Assembly: GCF_938015485.1 (NCBI RefSeq)
Contig: NZ_CALLVU010000051.1
Location: forward strand, 1-44,417
Source of the DNA: an uncultured Lachnoanaerobaculum sp.
Lineage (GTDB): Bacteria; Bacillota; Clostridia; Lachnospirales; Lachnospiraceae
Direction of reading: 5' to 3'
Length of the DNA: 44,417 bases
Below are positions 8,450 through 16,229 of this stretch, one piece after another. The notes beneath the pieces are model-generated. The model was not told the origin of the DNA. It saw nothing but the letters and a program-made list of their open reading frames with translations, and did no database searches. The position numbers and the translations under genes are program-made. Position 1 is the stretch's first letter. Each line of letters opens with the position of its first letter.

Positions 8450-8890
8450 TTACCGCCCGGTAACATTATTTACTATATATTCCATTGCCAATGTATATCC
8501 GTCAAGTCCGAGTCCCGCTATCTGTCCGTTACACACAGGCTGCGTAAGTGATTTATGCCTGAACTCCTCCCTGTCGGAGATATTTGATATATGTACTTCC
8601 ACCTTTATACAGCTAAGACTTTCAAGCGCGTCTCTTATTGCCACACTTGTATGTGTGAATGCCGCAGGATTTATTACAATACCTGCAACCTCTTCAAAAT
8701 ACGCCTCTTGAAGCTTGTCAACTATTGCACCCTCGTGATTGCTTTGAAAACATTCCACTTCCACTTTAAGCTCTTTTGCCTTTTCTTCAATCATCTTCAG
8801 AAGATAATTGTAGTCCTTATTTCCATAGACTTCCTTGTTTCTTATACCCAGGAAGTTCATATTCACACCGTTTATTACCAAAATCTTCAT
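8450..8890 (-). CDS. aroQ: Type II 3-dehydroquinate dehydratase
   Basis: Third step of the shikimate pathway: 3-dehydroquinate to 3-dehydroshikimate. The 146 residues have the type II fold signatures: NGVNMNFLGIR at the start (GPNLNxLGxR in most members), the catalytic tyrosine in VYG near residue 22, SNHEGAIVD, INPAAFTHTS, and VEVHISNIS, which contains the catalytic histidine. The early glycine-proline is altered to GV, and the usual LN to MN. The start overlaps the aroE stop by four bases, so the two successive pathway enzymes are coupled. Confidence 0.95.
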   Translation of the reverse strand: MKILVINGVNMNFLGIRNKEVYGNKDYNYLLKMIEEKAKELKVEVECFQSNHEGAIVDKLQEAYFEEVAGIVINPAAFTHTSVAIRDALESLSCIKVEVHISNISDREEFRHKSLTQPVCNGQIAGLGLDGYTLAMEYIVNNVTGR

Positions 8891-9762
8891 TTCATTCTCT
8901 CTTTTAACTTTTCAGTAAGTAAAACCTTCACATTTTCAACCACAGGCTGCTCCACCTTTATATCATTCCATATCTCAAAGCTTGCAACTCCCTGAAGTAT
9001 AAGCATATCAAGCCCGTTAATGCATTTTTTATTTGCTTTTAGCATATTTTTGATAAATACAGTCTCAAAAGGAGTGTAGATTAAATCAATTCCGCAGTCA
9101 CATTTTTCATAAAACCCTGCATCATCTATTATGCACTCATCAATTTTCGGATACATACCCACATTTGTAGTCTGAAATACAAAATAATCATTATACTCTA
9201 AAACATCTAAATTTTGTTTAAGTTCATCCAATGACACTACCGATATATTTTTAAAAGTATCACAGACCTCTTTTTTAAGCTCATTTGCTCTCTTTACATT
9301 TCTGTTTATAATGGTTATAGACTTTGCATCTTCTTCTACCACCAGATATAGTGCAGCCTTTGCCGCACCTCCTGCACCGAGAATTATCACATTCTTACCG
9401 TGTATACTCATTCCGTTACTTTTTATGCTGTGATTTAAGCCGAGGATATCGGTGTTATAGCCCTTATATCCGCTCTTTACTCTTTTTAGAGTATTTATGG
9501 CCCCGATTTTTTTTGCTCTCTCATCTATATCGGTTACTATATTTATCATATCTTTTTTGAAAGGAATCGTTACATTAAGTCCCTTTATTCCAAGCAGATA
9601 AGCGCCGTCTATTGCAACTTTTATATTATCCGTCACATGAAATGCCACATAGCTCATATCAATATTCATCTCTTTTGCCAAAGCGTTTTGTAAAAGAGGT
9701 GACAGGCTGTGCTCTATAGGATTACCTACTATACCGTATACACTTGTACTTGCACTAATCAT
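8887..9762 (-). CDS. aroE: Shikimate dehydrogenase (NADP+)
   Basis: Reduces 3-dehydroshikimate to shikimate with NADPH. The 291-residue protein has YGIVGNPIEHSLSPLLQN (substrate site serines), NVTIPFKK with the catalytic lysine, NTDILGL, and the ILGAGGAAKAAL Rossmann motif followed by NRN, which favours NADP. The C-terminal GLDMLILQGVASFEIW is typical. It overlaps yqeG upstream by eight bases and aroQ downstream by four, so the three are almost certainly co-translated. Confidence 0.96.
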   Translation of the reverse strand: MISASTSVYGIVGNPIEHSLSPLLQNALAKEMNIDMSYVAFHVTDNIKVAIDGAYLLGIKGLNVTIPFKKDMINIVTDIDERAKKIGAINTLKRVKSGYKGYNTDILGLNHSIKSNGMSIHGKNVIILGAGGAAKAALYLVVEEDAKSITIINRNVKRANELKKEVCDTFKNISVVSLDELKQNLDVLEYNDYFVFQTTNVGMYPKIDECIIDDAGFYEKCDCGIDLIYTPFETVFIKNMLKANKKCINGLDMLILQGVASFEIWNDIKVEQPVVENVKVLLTEKLKERMK

Positions 9763-10276
9763 TGTTTCTTCCTTTTTCTAAAGCTCTTTTATAAAAGAAC
9801 AATACAATTCTTTCAAGGTATCTTTTCAAAACTATCTGTATCTCCTCTTTCGGGCTTATAGGATCCACCAGTATGGAATAAACTCCTGCACTGTTTGCTC
9901 CCCAGATATCCGTAAAAATCTGATCTCCTATAAAAACTGTCTGATTATCCTTTACTTCAAGCAGCTCCATCGCCTTTATATATCCTCTTTTTGAAGGCTT
10001 ATTTGCCTTATAAATATATGGTGAATTTACTGCTTTTGCAAACGGAAGCACTCTTTTTTCTTTATTATTTGATATAAGACAGGTCTTAAAGCCTATATCT
10101 CTTAAGTTTTTGAAAAAAGCTACATTTGAACCGTCAGCCCTTGTCCCATGTGTGGTCAAAGTATTGTCTATATCAAAAAGTACCGCTCGAAACCCTCTGT
10201 TATAAAGCCCCCTGTAGTCTATATCGTATATATCTTTTTTATACAATCTTGGAAAAAGTTTATTCATAAATATCAT
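9755..10276 (-). CDS. yqeG: YqeG family HAD phosphatase
   Basis: HAD-superfamily phosphatase of the YqeG type (related to phosphatidylglycerophosphate phosphatases), 173 residues. Motif I is LFDIDNTLTTHG with both catalytic aspartates, motif II is LISNN, the conserved lysine is in KPSKRGY, and motif IV is FIGDQIFTDIWGAN. The substrate in this organism is unknown. Two starts are possible: ATG 10276, which overlaps the nrdR stop by four bases, or ATG 10267, which fits the usual N-terminus (MNKLFPRLY) slightly better. It is co-transcribed with nrdR and aroE. Confidence 0.88.
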   Translation of the reverse strand: MIFMNKLFPRLYKKDIYDIDYRGLYNRGFRAVLFDIDNTLTTHGTRADGSNVAFFKNLRDIGFKTCLISNNKEKRVLPFAKAVNSPYIYKANKPSKRGYIKAMELLEVKDNQTVFIGDQIFTDIWGANSAGVYSILVDPISPKEEIQIVLKRYLERIVLFFYKRALEKGRNND

Positions 10277-10725
10277 TTCTTTAAAAGCTTTGCAATTTCA
10301 TCCATGAAAGTACTTACATCCTTAAACTCTCTGTATACGGACGCAAACCTTACATAGGCTACCTCATCAAGATTTTTCAGTTGTTCCATCACAAGTTCAC
10401 CTATCGTTCTTGTAGGTATTTCACTGACTTCCATCGCATATATTTGATTTTCTATCTCATCAACAGTCTTTTTTATTTCAGCGGTAGACACAGGCCTCTT
10501 GTGACAACTTTGTATGATTCCGGCTTCTATCTTCGACCTGTCAAAGTTCTCTCTGGACTCATCCTTTTTTATTACCATAAGAGGTATTGTCTCAAGCTTT
10601 TCATATGTGGTAAATCTCTTATTACAGCTCTCACACTGCCTTCTTCTCTTTATTGAAGAGTTGTCATCGGCAGGGCGTGAGTCTATGACCTTGGTATCCT
10701 GAGCTTGGCAAAATGGGCATTTCAT
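10273..10725 (-). CDS. nrdR: Transcriptional repressor NrdR
   Basis: Zinc-ribbon and ATP-cone repressor of ribonucleotide reductase genes, sensing ATP/dATP. The 150-residue protein has zinc-ribbon cysteines at 3, 6, 31 and 34 and the typical RRRQCESCNKRFTTYE stretch, followed by the ATP-cone (PLMVIKKDESRENFDRSKI onward) and the VAYVRFASVYREF motif. No ribonucleotide reductase gene lies in this window, so its targets are elsewhere. It overlaps yqeG by four bases. Confidence 0.97.
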   Translation of the reverse strand: MKCPFCQAQDTKVIDSRPADDNSSIKRRRQCESCNKRFTTYEKLETIPLMVIKKDESRENFDRSKIEAGIIQSCHKRPVSTAEIKKTVDEIENQIYAMEVSEIPTRTIGELVMEQLKNLDEVAYVRFASVYREFKDVSTFMDEIAKLLKK

Positions 10726-10742
10726 ACGCTATCCTTTATATA

Positions 10743-11138
10743 TTAAAATTCGTTAAGTCCGTCACTTCCCTTGTAGTCAAAAACGCCGTCATCATATTCA
10801 TACGGCAAGTATCTGTAATCATCGTCATAATCAAGCGAATCATTATCATAATCAAAGTAGTCAAATACACTGTCATGATTATAGTAATTTCTGTCTGAAT
10901 CAGGTGAATTTAAAACTGCGATAATAATAAATACCGCGGATATTATAGAGAGTATAAATCCGACTATTGAAAGTGTCAAACCTATTACAGCCTTTGTATC
11001 GGCTTCGTTACCGTTTCTTGTGGACAGTACAAACAGTACAATTCCTGCTATTCCCAGCGGAAATCCTACACACATACAGCATAGTACACAACTTAGTATT
11101 CCCACTATCAAACATGCTAGCGAATATTGCTTTTCCAA
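10743..11138 (-). CDS. Small two-helix membrane protein with Asp/Tyr-rich tail
   Basis: Function unknown. The 131-residue protein has two long hydrophobic segments (about residues 7-40 and 50-76) joined by a short polar turn, the layout of the DUF4190-type family of small membrane proteins, to which I assign it only tentatively. The last 50 residues are very rich in aspartate and tyrosine (for example DYFDYDNDSLDYDDDY). Such an acidic tail might bind cations or basic partners, but this is inference. It sits 11 bases after galK and 17 before nrdR, on the same transcript by spacing. Confidence 0.75.
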   Translation of the reverse strand: MEKQYSLACLIVGILSCVLCCMCVGFPLGIAGIVLFVLSTRNGNEADTKAVIGLTLSIVGFILSIISAVFIIIAVLNSPDSDRNYYNHDSVFDYFDYDNDSLDYDDDYRYLPYEYDDGVFDYKGSDGLNEF

Positions 11139-11149
11139 TATTTTCCTCC

Positions 11150-12436
11150 TTAAATAAAATCATTCAGGCAAATAGACCCGTAAGGTCTTATCTTCATCTT
11201 ATAAGAAGAACCCTCGCCTAAGAATCCGTCCATATATGCAACATACTCATCACTGTACTCTTCAGGTACCATTGCCATTATCACTCCTGCAAAGCCTCCA
11301 CCATGTACTCTGGTTGCACCTACATTTTTCTCTTTTAAAAATCTCTCTGAAAGTGCAAGTGCCACAGTGATACCCTGTTCGTTCGGTGCGGTATTTGTAT
11401 ACACATTCTGAAGATACTTCCATGACGAATTGCCGCTTTCGGTTATATTTTTCAAGAATGTATCAAAGTCATTATGTGTAAGTGCATTAACCTCAGCCTC
11501 CACTCTCTTGTTCTCATCAAAGAAATGTATGCTCCTTAACACCGCTCTGTCATTTGCATACTCTCTTATCTGTGGCAAATTGTTGTAAAATTCCCCTTCA
11601 TCCACCTCAGACAATGTATTTTTACCGAAGTACTCAGCCACTTTCTTCATCTCTGACGGTATGGATGAGTAATCTGCAGAAAGGTCGGCATGCCCTCTTC
11701 CTGTTTGAACTATAATAAGATCATGCTTTGCAGCTGAAAAGTCAAAATCTATCTCTGTAACCTCGGGCATATCCGGATTTTTAAAGTCAATACTTATCAG
11801 TCCGCCGTAGGCACAACACATCTGGTCCAAAAGTCCGCTTGCCTTATCCCAATAGTGATTCTCTGCATACTTTCCTATATATGCATAATCCGTCTTTGAG
11901 AGTTTCCCGTCATTGAACAGTGTATTTATTATCTGGCAGATAAGAGTCTCAAACGCTGCAGATGAGCTTACACCTGCACTTGAGATAACATTACTTGTGA
12001 TATATGCATCAAATCCGCCTATCTTGGCATTTCTTTCTATGAAGCCCGCCAAAATTCCTTTAAGCAACTCCTTAGTTCCTACCTTTTCAACTCCCGGTTT
12101 TATATCGTTTATATCTATACTAAACTTTTGTGAAAATGATTCACTCACAATATTTACAATATTTGAACCGTTATCCGCCGCAGCCGCTATACAGTCAAGG
12201 TTTATACTGCCTCCAAGCACCTTGCCGTTGTTGTGGTCCGTATGATTTCCCGAGATCTCGGTTCTTCCCGGAGATGAGAACAGTTTAACATCTTTTTCGC
12301 CGAATTCTCTTACAAATCCTTGTAAAACATCTTCATATCTCTTTAAATTATCCTTAACTCCCGACTTGGTATATAATTTTTCCAATAAATCCTGCCCTTT
12401 GTTTTCCAACGCGGCCTTTGTATCAAGTAAATTCAT
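11150..12436 (-). CDS. galK: Galactokinase
   Basis: GHMP-family sugar kinase, phosphorylating galactose to galactose-1-phosphate in the Leloir pathway. The 428-residue protein has the galactokinase signature SPGRTEISGNHTDHNNG (sugar site), the ATP-binding GVSSSAAFE motif of the GHMP family, and RVHGGGFAGVIM near the C-terminus. The start has a GAGGG site. It is slightly longer than the E. coli enzyme, with an N-terminal extension of about 40 residues before the sugar motif. No galT or galE is adjacent, so the rest of the pathway is encoded elsewhere. Confidence 0.93.
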   Translation of the reverse strand: MNLLDTKAALENKGQDLLEKLYTKSGVKDNLKRYEDVLQGFVREFGEKDVKLFSSPGRTEISGNHTDHNNGKVLGGSINLDCIAAAADNGSNIVNIVSESFSQKFSIDINDIKPGVEKVGTKELLKGILAGFIERNAKIGGFDAYITSNVISSAGVSSSAAFETLICQIINTLFNDGKLSKTDYAYIGKYAENHYWDKASGLLDQMCCAYGGLISIDFKNPDMPEVTEIDFDFSAAKHDLIIVQTGRGHADLSADYSSIPSEMKKVAEYFGKNTLSEVDEGEFYNNLPQIREYANDRAVLRSIHFFDENKRVEAEVNALTHNDFDTFLKNITESGNSSWKYLQNVYTNTAPNEQGITVALALSERFLKEKNVGATRVHGGGFAGVIMAMVPEEYSDEYVAYMDGFLGEGSSYKMKIRPYGSICLNDFI

Positions 12437-12511
12437 AAAACCCTCGCTCTATATTAGTAAAACAAGTTCTAAATAACTTCATGTTTTCTAAAATTAGTTT
12501 ATCATAAAATC

Positions 12512-12546
12512 AAAAAAAGTACACAATTATTATTGTGTACTTTTAA
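12512..12546 (-). terminator. Terminator of degV
   Basis: AAAAGTACACAAT pairs with ATTGTGTACTTTT across four bases on the minus strand, followed by T. It begins two bases past the degV stop. Confidence 0.85.
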
Positions 12547-12547
12547 T

Positions 12548-13390
12548 TTATCCTACTGCGATGACTATACCTCCGTCACCTGCATACAATGTCGCAACTC
12601 CTGCACCGTTTACAATCTTTATATCCTTAAACTTACATGACTTTCTGAAAAGATCGGCCACATATTCGCCTCTCTCCAAATTGTTTATATGTGTGATACA
12701 TACAGTCTTCTCGAATGCATCATCTCCAGCCTCATTTATGGCTATCTCTACCATCTTTGCAAGTGCCTTTTGCATACCTCTTTGTTGGTCTTTTTTTATT
12801 ATCACGCCGTCCTCGGCACCCATTATAGGCTTTATATTAAGGGCTGATGCTATAAATGCGGTAACTGCAGAAAGTCTTCCGTTTTTCCTTAATGTATCGA
12901 GAGCCTCAATAACAAAGTATGTCTTCATCTCATCTCTAAGCTTGGTGATTTTCTTTGAAATCTCCTCAAATCCAAGCCCCTGCTTACAAAGTTTGTCAAG
13001 TTCCAACATCAGTCTGTACTGACCTGCGGAAGCCGACTTTGATGAAAGCACCAAAATATCCTTGTGGTCATGCTCTTCTTCATAGAGCTTCTTTCCAACC
13101 TCCGCACTTTGCCAGCTTCCGCTCAAATGTTCTGAAAGTGTCACCACAAAAGCCATGTCGCTATCACATTCCATAGCTTCTTTGAAAGCCTCCGGAGACG
13201 GACAGGCACTCTTTGCTCCTATCTTTGACTCCGCCATTCTTTTTATAAAATCTTTTTGATTAAATTTATCATCATCTTTAACACTGTAATCTCCGATTTC
13301 AAGTGTGAGAGGTACAATGACTATATTGTCATCTTTCTTCAGATTATCATCCAAATCGGTACAACTGTCTCCAATCAATCTATATGTCAT
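12548..13390 (-). CDS. DegV family fatty-acid-binding protein
   Basis: DegV-family protein. Known members (FakB) bind fatty acids and present them to the kinase FakA; no FakA homologue is in this window. The 280-residue protein has the opening GDSCTDL, the SACPSPEAF segment (TSQPSP-type in the family) and LSEHLSGSWQSA, whose serine and polar residues hold the carboxylate. I choose ATG 13390: a GGAG site lies nine bases ahead, whereas the upstream TTG 13399 directly abuts that site. It stands alone between its own promoter and terminator. Confidence 0.92.
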   Translation of the reverse strand: MTYRLIGDSCTDLDDNLKKDDNIVIVPLTLEIGDYSVKDDDKFNQKDFIKRMAESKIGAKSACPSPEAFKEAMECDSDMAFVVTLSEHLSGSWQSAEVGKKLYEEEHDHKDILVLSSKSASAGQYRLMLELDKLCKQGLGFEEISKKITKLRDEMKTYFVIEALDTLRKNGRLSAVTAFIASALNIKPIMGAEDGVIIKKDQQRGMQKALAKMVEIAINEAGDDAFEKTVCITHINNLERGEYVADLFRKSCKFKDIKIVNGAGVATLYAGDGGIVIAVG

Positions 13391-13409
13391 ATATCTCAAC
13401 TCCGTTTAA

Positions 13410-13460
13410 TGTAGTTTCAAAAACTACATTCATTATAATTATACCGCCTATATAAGTCAA
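13410..13460 (-). promoter_or_regulatory. degV promoter with inverted repeat at the start site
   Basis: TTGACT (13455-13460) and TATAAT (13432-13437) are separated by 17 bases, a near-consensus sigma-A promoter. Just downstream, TGTAGTTT and AAACTACA (13410-13428) form an eight-base inverted repeat lying on the expected transcription start, either an operator or a 5' hairpin. Confidence 0.65.
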
Positions 13461-13513
13461 GTTATAAGTAAAAATATAACCACACATATCTCACCTTATT
13501 TTTATAAAATATC

Positions 13514-13584
13514 TTGATATTTTACAGATATATGGTAGAATCTTTAGATGCATAAGGCAATACGCTTTATGTAAATTATTTACA
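13514..13584 (+). promoter_or_regulatory. Promoter and leader hairpins of the Mop protein
   Basis: TTGATA (13514-13519) and an extended TGG-TAGAAT (13536-13541) are 16 bases apart. The leader then holds two inverted repeats: CATAAGGC/GCTTTATG (about 13550-13570) and TGTAAATTATTTACA (13570-13584), which ends four bases before the ribosome binding site region. They could be binding sites or RNA hairpins. Confidence 0.6.
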
Positions 13585-13600
13585 AAAGAGGTTTTGCAAA

Positions 13601-14014
13601 ATGAAATTAAGCGCAAGAAATCAATTCAAAGGAATTGTTACTAATGTTAACGAAGGTGCTGTAAACGGTATAGTATCCATCAAGGTAAATGACGAGGTCG
13701 TTTCATCCACTATTTCAATGAACGCCATCAAGGAATTGGGACTTAAAGAGGGTGTTGAAGCTGTTGCCATTATCAAGGCTACAGAAGTTATGATTGCAAC
13801 TGAGCTTCCGAAGATATCTGCAAGAAACAAATTCAAAGGTACAATAAAGAATATTCAGGTAGGTGCCGTAAACGATATCGTGACTCTTGAAACAAATCTC
13901 GGTATAGTTTCTTCTACAATTTCAAAAAATGCTGTAGAAGAGCTTGAGCTTACTGTAGGTAAGGAAGCATATGCAATTATCAAGGCCACATCTGTTATGG
14001 TAGGTGTTGAATAA
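13601..14014 (+). CDS. Tandem Mop (molbindin-type) molybdate-binding protein
   Basis: Probable cytoplasmic molybdate or tungstate storage/buffer protein. The 137 residues are two copies of the TOBE/Mop domain (about 1-68 and 72-137). Each begins SARN(Q/K)FKG, has an AVN(G/D)IV turn and an SSTIS motif, and ends AIIKATxVM. This is the di-Mop arrangement of molbindins and of the ModE C-terminal part, without a DNA-binding domain. An AGAGG site lies nine bases ahead of the ATG. It is monocistronic, with its own promoter and terminator, and no molybdate transporter or cofactor gene is nearby. Confidence 0.88.
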   Translation: MKLSARNQFKGIVTNVNEGAVNGIVSIKVNDEVVSSTISMNAIKELGLKEGVEAVAIIKATEVMIATELPKISARNKFKGTIKNIQVGAVNDIVTLETNLGIVSSTISKNAVEELELTVGKEAYAIIKATSVMVGVE

Positions 14015-14023
14015 TATACAAAA

Positions 14024-14053
14024 GAGGCTGTCAATCCGACAGCCTCCTTTTTT
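14024..14053. terminator. Bidirectional terminator between the Mop gene and htpG
   Basis: GAGGCTGTC (14024-14032) pairs with GACAGCCTC (14038-14046), with a T-run on the plus strand and four T on the minus strand. It serves both convergent genes and touches the htpG stop codon. Confidence 0.85.
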
Positions 14054-16103
14054 ATTTAAGTTTTAACATAAGTTCATTGCTTCTTTTTATAAATGCAGTC
14101 ATTCTCTCAGGTGAGAGCGGGCTATGTGATATGGAAGCCATATCATAGAGCTGCTCACAAATCATATTAAAATACTCTTTGTGACTGTCTGATAAGAGTT
14201 CCTTTACAAGCGGATGATTTGCATTAAGTACAAGTGTCTCTCCTTCGCCTCCGAACATGGAAGGGTCCATTCCCATCATACCGTACTGCTTCATCATCTC
14301 CTTCATTCTTCTGCTCTCTTCAGATATCGTGATAACCGAAGAAATCTCATCATTCTTCAGATGCTCCACGCTTACCTTAAGCTTATCATTGTGAAGTGCG
14401 CTCTTTACCTTCTCACATAATTCATCATAAGCCTTCTTTGATTCCTCGCTTATATCCTCACTTCTCATATCATCGCTGACATCGGAGTCGATTCTTAAGA
14501 ACTTTACATCTCCTCTCTTCATTTCAAGAGTCGATATAAAAGGTACGTCTATACTGTGCGGAAGTACTACAGCATCCTTGCCTGCCGATTTGAAGATATT
14601 TACATACTGACTCTGCTCTTTTACATCGTTTACATAAAAGATATCGGTCTTTTTCTCTTCATTTTCCTTTGCCTTTTCATCACTGTCCGTTTTCTTATCT
14701 GCAGAATCACTCTCAGGCTCATCAGACTTGTTTTCTTTTATAAGCTCATCAACTGTAAGGTATTTGTCATTTATGGTCTTGAATAAAATGTAATCCTCCA
14801 CCTTCTTGCCGAACTTCTCATCTTTTAAGTATCCGTACTTTATAAAAGGTGCTATATCATCCCAGTACGTCTCATACTTATCTCTCTCGGTCTTGCACAT
14901 TCCGGAAAGCTTGTCCGCCACCTTCTTTGCAATATACTCTGAGATTTTCTTTACAGAACCGTCATTTTGCAATGCTGATCTTGATACATTAAGAGGAATA
15001 TCCGCACTGTCTATTACACCCTTTAACAGCAGTAAAAACTCAGGAATAACTTCTTTTATATTGTCGGCAATAAATACCTGATTGTTGTAAAGCTTTATAG
15101 TACCCTCTATAGAGTCGTACTCGCTGTTTATCTTAGGGAAGTAAAGTATACCTTTCAGATTGAAAGGGTAATCCATATTCAAATGGATCCAGAAAAGCGG
15201 CTCCTTGTAGTCCATAAACACTTTTCTGTAGAATTCGATATACTCCTCGTCGCTGCACTCGTTAGGATGCTTTGTCCAAAGCGGATGTATATCATTTATC
15301 GGAACAGGACGCTTTACTATTTTTACCTTTTCCTTTGCGGGTTCCACTTCCACAACTTCTTTGGTGCCGTCTTCTTTTTCCTTTTCCTCAGTCTTTGCAG
15401 GCTCTATGATATTCTCTATAACGGTATCGGTATCCAAAAGCTCCGATTTATCTATTATCTCTGAAGCTTCTTCGGCATCAATATCCTTTAGGAAAATCTC
15501 TTCAGGCATAAAGGAACAGTATTTGTTTAAAATTTCTCTTACTCTGAACTCGTTTGCAAACTCGTGGCAGTTCTCATTCAGATAAAGTGTGATGGAAGTT
15601 CCTCTTGTAGCTTTATCTCCTTCACCCATTTCAAACTCAAGACCGCCGTCACTTACCCAATGGACAGGCTTTGAGCCTTCCTTATATGACAATGTATCTA
15701 TAGTCACCTTATCGGCAACCATAAATGCGGAATAAAATCCGAGTCCGAAATGTCCTATTATCTGTTCTTCATTTGCCTTGTCCTTATACTTTTCTATAAA
15801 ATCAACCGCTCCTGAAAAAGCTATTTGATTTATATACTTTTCAACTTCTTCCTCGGTCATACCTATACCGTTGTCAATAAAACGGATAATCTTTTGCTTT
15901 GGACTGATTTCAACTTCAATCTTATACTTCTCATCTTCAGGCTTTGTAAACTCACCTGCAAGACTTAATTTTTTCAGTTTTGTTATTGCATCTGTTGCAT
16001 TTGATATCAACTCTCTAACAAATATATCATGATCTGAATACAGCCATTTTTTTATAATCGGAAAAATATTTTCACTGTTTATTGATAAATTTCCCTTTTT
16101 CAT
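14052..16103 (-). CDS. htpG: Molecular chaperone HtpG (Hsp90)
   Basis: Bacterial Hsp90, an ATP-driven chaperone. I start it at ATG 16103 (683 residues), which has GAGAGGTG ahead and the family N-terminus. ATPase motifs include RELISNATDAITK, DNGIGMT and the GHFGLGFYSAFMVAD glycine-rich lid. The middle domain has LNVSRSALQ(N). It is longer than E. coli HtpG because of two charged insertions: one rich in Glu/Lys before KRPVPINDIHPLW, and a second rich in Asp/Ser/Lys before DIFYVND. Regulation is by a CIRCE site upstream. The monocistronic gene ends at a shared terminator. Confidence 0.95.
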   Translation of the reverse strand: MKKGNLSINSENIFPIIKKWLYSDHDIFVRELISNATDAITKLKKLSLAGEFTKPEDEKYKIEVEISPKQKIIRFIDNGIGMTEEEVEKYINQIAFSGAVDFIEKYKDKANEEQIIGHFGLGFYSAFMVADKVTIDTLSYKEGSKPVHWVSDGGLEFEMGEGDKATRGTSITLYLNENCHEFANEFRVREILNKYCSFMPEEIFLKDIDAEEASEIIDKSELLDTDTVIENIIEPAKTEEKEKEDGTKEVVEVEPAKEKVKIVKRPVPINDIHPLWTKHPNECSDEEYIEFYRKVFMDYKEPLFWIHLNMDYPFNLKGILYFPKINSEYDSIEGTIKLYNNQVFIADNIKEVIPEFLLLLKGVIDSADIPLNVSRSALQNDGSVKKISEYIAKKVADKLSGMCKTERDKYETYWDDIAPFIKYGYLKDEKFGKKVEDYILFKTINDKYLTVDELIKENKSDEPESDSADKKTDSDEKAKENEEKKTDIFYVNDVKEQSQYVNIFKSAGKDAVVLPHSIDVPFISTLEMKRGDVKFLRIDSDVSDDMRSEDISEESKKAYDELCEKVKSALHNDKLKVSVEHLKNDEISSVITISEESRRMKEMMKQYGMMGMDPSMFGGEGETLVLNANHPLVKELLSDSHKEYFNMICEQLYDMASISHSPLSPERMTAFIKRSNELMLKLK

Positions 16104-16126
16104 GTCATCACCTCTCAAATAAATTA

Positions 16127-16184
16127 GCAAATGCTTCACATTTGCCTGATATATCTATTATATCAACCAAAATACAAATGTCAA
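16127..16184 (-). promoter_or_regulatory. htpG promoter and 5' hairpin
   Basis: TTGACA (16179-16184) and TATAAT (16157-16162) are 16 bases apart. The transcript would then begin within a few bases of a seven-base hairpin, GCAAATG/CATTTGC (16127-16145), ahead of the ribosome binding site. Confidence 0.8.
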
Positions 16185-16191
16185 TAAAAAA

Positions 16192-16218
16192 TTAGCACTC
16201 AAGTAACTCAAGTGCTAA
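16192..16218. promoter_or_regulatory. CIRCE operator (HrcA site) upstream of htpG
   Basis: TTAGCACTC-N9-AAGTGCTAA matches the CIRCE consensus TTAGCACTC-N9-GAGTGCTAA in 17 of 18 positions with the exact nine-base spacer. It ends seven bases before the htpG -35. HrcA is known to bind this site and repress heat-shock genes such as groESL and dnaK. On the minus strand it is followed by six T, so it may also terminate the hydrogenase transcript. Confidence 0.85.
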
Positions 16219-16229
16219 TAGCTTTAATT

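Noticed and set aside
13570..13584. The TGTAAATTATTTACA repeat as a shared regulator site with the similar repeat between the feoA genes (32329-32347).
   Set aside because: The spacing and position differ and the AT-rich content makes chance matches likely.
14052..16139. The longer htpG start at 16139.
   Set aside because: The added 12 residues are not HtpG-like, and the RBS sits before the ATG at 16103.
16192..16218. Treating the hairpin only as a terminator of the hydrogenase gene.
   Set aside because: The exact CIRCE half-sites and nine-base spacer directly ahead of a chaperone promoter are too specific; I keep both roles open.
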